Position numbers and translations under genes: made by a program. This document shows positions 59,030 through 64,000 of a DNA stretch of 64,000 bases, one piece after another (position 1 is the first letter of the stretch; the number at the start of each line of letters is the position of its first letter). The DNA is taken from NCBI GenBank assembly GCA_035235625.1, contig CP141146.1, positions 15,928,501 to 15,992,500 on the forward strand, in the 5' to 3' direction. This DNA comes from Saururus chinensis. Lineage: Eukaryota; Streptophyta; Magnoliopsida; Piperales; Saururaceae. The notes under the pieces are model-generated. The model searched no databases, was not told the DNA's origin, and worked only from the letters and a program-made list of their open reading frames with translations.

Positions 59030-60118
59030 CACTTTTTCTTTGTGTGTGTAAAATGACAAAAATATCCTCTAACATAATTATGACACAAAAGAAATGATGG
59101 GTGAAATGTCTTTTCACATTGTTTTAAAAAAAGAAATGACTTTCTTGAAGAAATTAGATTTTTGGTCAATTCAATTTGAATTGACCCAAAAAGTGATTTT
59201 CAATATAAAAAGCCATTTCAAATTAAAACGTGTTTAACCCCTCAAAATGATTTTCCACGTATGGAAAACGCTTTCCAATTGTGGAAAGCGCCTCCCAAAT
59301 GACTCCTTTTGGTAGAGCTGCGGAAAGCTGATTTTAATTTATATGTATTTATGTAGATACCTCTTAGAATAAAGAATTGTAGCCATCTGATAATGATAAC
59401 CTATGATTAAACCCTTATATATCCTTCACCCCATTTCATTGGAGTCGATCCCCCTTTCTTCACTAGTGATTACTTTGTACTCGCCTGTTGGGATACCTCA
59501 TCCATGACACTTAGACAAAATTCTAGAAGCAATACCAATAATGGTGAAGAAGATGTGAGGGGAAGACAGAGAAAAGTGGGTGGAAGAGCCCTTGAGCTTC
59601 AAGGAGCTGGAGAAGCTGGTTACAGAGAAACAAGTTTCCGATTGGGTAGCAGGAAATGTTGAATTGTAGCTTGTTGGTTTTCTTGAAATGAAGAGGAACA
59701 AAGCTAGTTACATGAGAGTGATGGGGTGGAAGAGACGGAAAGGTTGAGCTTTGATACGAATGGGTTTCTAAACTCGACACTAGTTGCTGCCATCCAAGCA
59801 AGCTTGGATTCCTGGGTGAATCTCTATTTCCTTCCTTTTGCCATGGCCTATTTCTCCGCTCATTAGTTGGGTTGATGAAAGCAGTAGAGAGTGGAGCTTG
59901 AGGAAAGAGGTAACCTCTGTCTAGAAATGACGAATACGAAAATCTTAAACAGATTTATGCCAAATCTCCTTTGTGGCTTGTAGGTTGTAACCCTACTTTT
60001 TGCCAAATTGGTCGTATTTTGGATTTATGCCAAAGTGGTCATCCAAACAGGATTTGGAGGAAGTCATGTGATTTCCACCAAAACATGGCCTTAAAGTGTG
60101 TGTAAATCTGCTCCAACA
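59030..60118. other. No gene recognised
   Basis: Includes a small cluster of GGAAA(A/G)CGC(T/C) motifs near 59,260-59,290. An open plus-strand reading near 59,505-59,670 (SNTNNGEEDVRGRQRKVGGR) has no known family. Confidence 0.3.
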
Positions 60119-60119
60119 A

Positions 60120-61060
60120 ACCCTAAGGGACTGTTTGGATTCAGATTATTGGTTGTAGCAAATTTTAACTTATCTTAATTTGATTAATTAAATTTATCAA
60201 CGAATCACTTTTATGTTTGGTAATGTACATTCTGTGAATCTGATTTATAAGAGATTTGTATAAGAATCGTATTTGGTAAACTCATAGGCAAATAAGATTC
60301 ATGGTTATGAATTACACATACACCCTTTTAAAAGAAAATGTATTTCTAACATAGTGTATGAAACCAATAGTGTACTTTGCATCACATAAATTATGTTGCA
60401 ACTTGTAGCAAGCCTGGCGTTAGTATAGAGGGATCCACCTAATCAATACGGATCCACTAATTTTCACCCTTTGATTCACGTATTGGATTCCCATGGGACT
60501 AGTGGGCGTTGGGCTTCTATAAAGCCTCTTCATGAGGAGCCAAGCTAGATCAGAATTCCACTTCAATCATTGAAGCTAAATTAAAGTTGAAAATTCAATT
60601 ATTGAGACACTTAAAGTTCTATCCACTTGCATTTTAATCTTCTCATTGCTTCATAGCTTACTTTGCCACTCTATGTTTTAATTACTACAAGGTATCGAGG
60701 CTGGTTTCATTCATGGAAGCCACAAAAGGACTATGAATTGAATACCGCAAGTATTGAAACCAAAAGGCAAAAGGTCCATGGCTCCATTCAATATTTGGAT
60801 TGATGAATCGCTTTTATATTTGGGAATGTAAATTATGTAAATCTAATTTACAAGAGATTTGTAAATGAATTATGTGAATCTCCTAAGAAGGAGATTACTT
60901 GGGAAAATGAAAAGTAAATAAAATCTTGATGAATCTAACAATTCATCGTGAATTTGATATATTTATAATTTTTTACATCCAAACGTAATTTAGAGGATTT
61001 ATGCTTAATCTTAAAAGAATCATGCTGATAAATCTTAAGGAGCATTTTGGATGAAAAGCC
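60120..61060. mobile_element. Decayed hAT-like MITE or composite element
   Basis: Starts GGGACTGTTTGGATTCAGATT, resembling the common GGGxCTGTTTGG ends of plant hAT-type MITEs. Two direct copies of a 60-bp stretch (GAATC(A/G)CTTTTAT(G/A)TTTGG ... AAGAGATTTGTA) occur near 60,203 and 60,806, as if an insertion or duplication separated them. The right end (GGAGCATTTTGGATG) is only a weak inverse match. Confidence 0.4.
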
Positions 61061-62186
61061 AAGCTATTCTAAAAGCCTTTTATTTGATTAAGGCGGTTTT
61101 AGAGGTCCCCCACTTATCGCCACGGTGGCCGTTGTAGACACTGCCCTCCTCATCATCGCCAACTTATGCCTTCTCTCCCACTATCTACTCCCCCCGATGC
61201 TTTGCCTCTGGCACCGCCGTCAATGATGCCTCCATCGCCGCACATTCTACTCTGCCTTTTCCCTCTCCTCTCCCTTCAACCCCGAGTACACACACCTCTG
61301 CTCACCACCCCTTCCTCTCCCCCACAGCCTCGACGACTTCTCCATGAAGACCCTTCGCCCTCTTTGTCTTCTCCCTTCTGTTCAAGATCAGAGAGAATCA
61401 AATTGACTAAAACGAAAGAGGGTCCAAATCATCCCCAAATCTGGATCAACAACCAACACCCATAAAAGAATCTCTTATGTTTTACCATCGGCTAAATGAA
61501 AAACTAGAAAATGCCCAATCTTTCCTTCCTTAGAAGATCATTAGAGAATGGTAAAATAAATAAATAATAAAATCAATCCACCAGCACGAAATGATCAACA
61601 ATGGCAGTCACAAATGAGATGGAGGGGCCTACTACAATAGCCCGAAAAATACAAGAAAATTAGCAGAATTGGAGGACAGACGATTGATCTTGGAATCCTA
61701 TGAATGAGGAAATGGGCGGCAGGAGTCGGTGGGCAAGCTGAGAGGGACTTTTGCATGGCGGAGTCAATAGAGGTAGAGAGATAACAATTATAGCTAGCTG
61801 GAGTCAAGTGGTGGGAGGCGCCCCACCACCCCTCAAAAGCTCCTCCTAAAGAGGCTTTCTTGATTCTTCTACTTCTTCTTCTTCCGCTACTACACTACTG
61901 CCCCCGCACTTGGTTTTATTTTCCCACCTCTTTTCCGACGATGGAGCCAGCATCCTCCCCATTCATACTCCTCATGGCTATGCGCATCAGCCCTAGCCTC
62001 GACAATGACTAGATCCTCATTTCCCTCTTCTCGGACCCTGTCCCCTTTCGAGACCAGCAAGGGATGGACTTGCTGATGAGGGTATGTTAGACTTGTTTTT
62101 GAATTAAAACATAAGGTAGCCCAACTATCTCTTGACACATATTTTGAGCTTTTAAAACTATATGGGTAATGGACCTGAGTCAAAAT
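61061..62186. other. CT-rich and unassigned sequence
   Basis: A C/T-rich tract at 61,160-61,370 with frames of low-complexity composition, then mixed sequence. No domain was recognised before the LTR start. Confidence 0.35.
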
Positions 62187-64000
62187 TGTAACATCCCCGA
62201 TTTTCTATAATATTTCTGCAATATTTTGTAATTTTCTGCTCGTATTTTTGATGAAGAAATTTGACGCTTTGGCGTATCCGTATTTGTAATATTCGTGACC
62301 GTAAGAATCGGGAGTGGTGTTTAGTCGTAGGTCATAGGCCTCGACTCATTACGGAAATTTTTGCCACCTTTGTCGGCCACCTACATCGGGCTTAGTGCCT
62401 CAACTGGTGTTTATGGAACAACTCCACCACTAGATAATATGGCTGCTAAAGCCCTCCTCTATCTCTCTTATGTCCGTGAGTAAGCAACCAAGCCCTCTGC
62501 TATGTTGTGAGGCTTCGACAATGCGGAATTGTTTCCGCTGGATGTATTCTGCAGTCTATTTTTAACGTTTTGTGGCCAACAAAGTGTTTTTAGTTGTTGG
62601 CTGACCTCCAATTAGTTGGCTCCTATTTTGTGATCGCTCTTGCCATCCCTAGTGACATGACCTTGTGTCCGGATGCCCTAGTGCGCCCAGTCTTATGCTT
62701 TGAGTGAAATTAGTCTAACCTTATTGAGATTAATTCCAGCATCTTTGAAAATCCTCGGGACAACAACTCTCTCAGTGCAATGCTTTCTGCTGTCGATTCC
62801 GCCATTGACACCACCACCGTCGTGTGCTCGCCATCAAACTCACGTGGATTACAAGGTAGGGGACCTTGACCTCGTAATTTCATGATAGCAAGCTTTGATT
62901 GTGTAGTAGCATGCTAGGAATTTGTAACTTAATAATTTGGATGACATATGCTGATTAAATGAGCATATTTTATATGTGAATTCTATGTATTCTAGCAAAG
63001 ACTAAGGGTATGATAGTAAGGAGTTGATTTATTTGTATGTGATTAGAGTATGTGATCAATCTGTGTGGATGATGGGTAAGGGCATGTGCATTGGATGGGA
63101 TGTTTGTCGAATGAATGATTCATGACTTTGATGGGGAAATTTCTGGCTACAAAAGACAAAAGATTGGCGAAGGATGGATTTGATGTGGTTAGGGGATTGG
63201 TTTGGACTAAATAGGTTGGTACATTGGAGTGACGAGCAGGAAGCATAGGGGATGTAAGGATTTAAAGACTTAAGATTCAAAGTACCTTTGGGGGATTGTG
63301 AGGTAGTAAAAGATAACAACATAATTGTACCCACATAATTTACGTAATATGAATTGTAATGAAAGAGTAATGAGTAAGGAATTAGTAAGGGTTTGATAAT
63401 GGGACTTAAGTCTAAAGGATTTCATTTGAGGGGTTCGAGTAAGATGTTTTGGTTTAAGGCAGATGGTGCAAGATGTAATGCGATAAGTATATAATGGTAA
63501 GCGTATGCTGACATGGAATTCGAGTTTGATAAGTAAGGTTATGCAGGGATTTGTAAGACTGTAAGGGTAAGAGTGAATTCTAAGTACAATTGGATGAGTT
63601 AAGTTGAAGTATGTTACCCTTGTGGACCAAGGCTTTAGATCCGATGTGGTTCTAGATTAGTCAACTAAAGAATGTAAGACAGAAGTAACTCCAAACATAA
63701 TTGTACATGCATAAGTTACCTAATATGAACTTGAATGGTAAGTAACCCTAATTTGATAACGTTGTGAGTTTGAGACTGAGGGATTCGACAAATTTAGTTT
63801 CATTTTTGAGCCAGTCAATCAGTAATCGATTGAGCTTCTTTCCTAGTCTAGCCATGGTGTTATCTTGTGGGATTTGGTCTTGGTGTTGTATTTCAGCCTA
63901 GACATTTGATGCTCTATTGAGAGCGCTGTAAGTTTTCGCTCTTCATGGGCACTGTATGTATTTCTGCCTATAAATGGCACTATATGTTCTGCCCAAGAGT
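62187..64000 (+). mobile_element. Start of a Ty3-type LTR, continues beyond the window
   Basis: TGTAACATCCCCGATTTTC at 62,187 matches the widespread 5' LTR start of plant Ty3 elements (TGTAACATCCC). It is followed by AATATTCGTGACCGTAAG and a long non-coding AT-rich stretch. The end of the LTR, primer-binding site and any coding region would lie past 64,000. Short frames at 62,700-62,885 are not supportable. Confidence 0.65.

Noticed and set aside
1..64000. tRNA, rRNA or plastid/mitochondrial insertions
   Set aside because: No cloverleaf, rRNA or organelle coding stretch was recognised while reading; a tRNAscan or organelle BLAST would settle this.

Overview
This window looks like plant nuclear DNA from a repeat-rich angiosperm genome. 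The evidence is spliced fragments of plant gene families (a class VII receptor-like cytoplasmic kinase, SAP18, an FAR1/FRS protein, a CYP71-clan P450, an F-box-associated domain), L1-type LINEs, a CACTA element and Ty3-type LTR starts. The two best intact genes are GC-rich against an AT-rich background, which leans towards a monocot, but I cannot fix the species.

Layout. 1-5.2 kb: three decayed fragments on the minus strand, namely a PBL-type kinase, SAP18 and a long FAR1/MULE-transposase-like frame. 5.2-8.0 kb: subterminal-like repeats (22-bp units with a palindromic core, then a 1.1-kb tandem duplication and a GC-rich 136-bp duplication). 8.0-8.6 kb: an intact small secreted-protein gene; its inverted, nonsense-carrying paralogue lies at 14.3-14.6 kb. 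Between them are a perfect 42-bp palindrome, a P450 remnant, a MITE, a 1.3-kb foldback and a 57-bp minisatellite. 15.9-29.0 kb: an 11-copy array of about 1.2-kb units, each holding exon-like pieces of an unrecognised membrane protein on the minus strand. 30-41 kb: F-box remnant, three LINE pieces and a CACTA element with a Transposase_24-type gene. 41-47 kb: CACTA-type subterminal repeats, a nested LTR-like block and two foldbacks. 50.0-50.6 kb: an intact intronless gene of unknown function. 51-64 kb: LTR-like DNA, another LINE, a MITE and the start of a Ty3-type LTR at 62,187 that runs off the window.

There is no operon or pathway. Only two genes look intact and expressible (8,275-8,589 plus and 50,021-50,551 minus); nearly everything else is mobile-element DNA or broken gene copies. 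The most unusual structure is the 13.1-kb tandem array, in which different units carry complementary disabling mutations. Functions are inferred from motifs read by eye; no database search was run.
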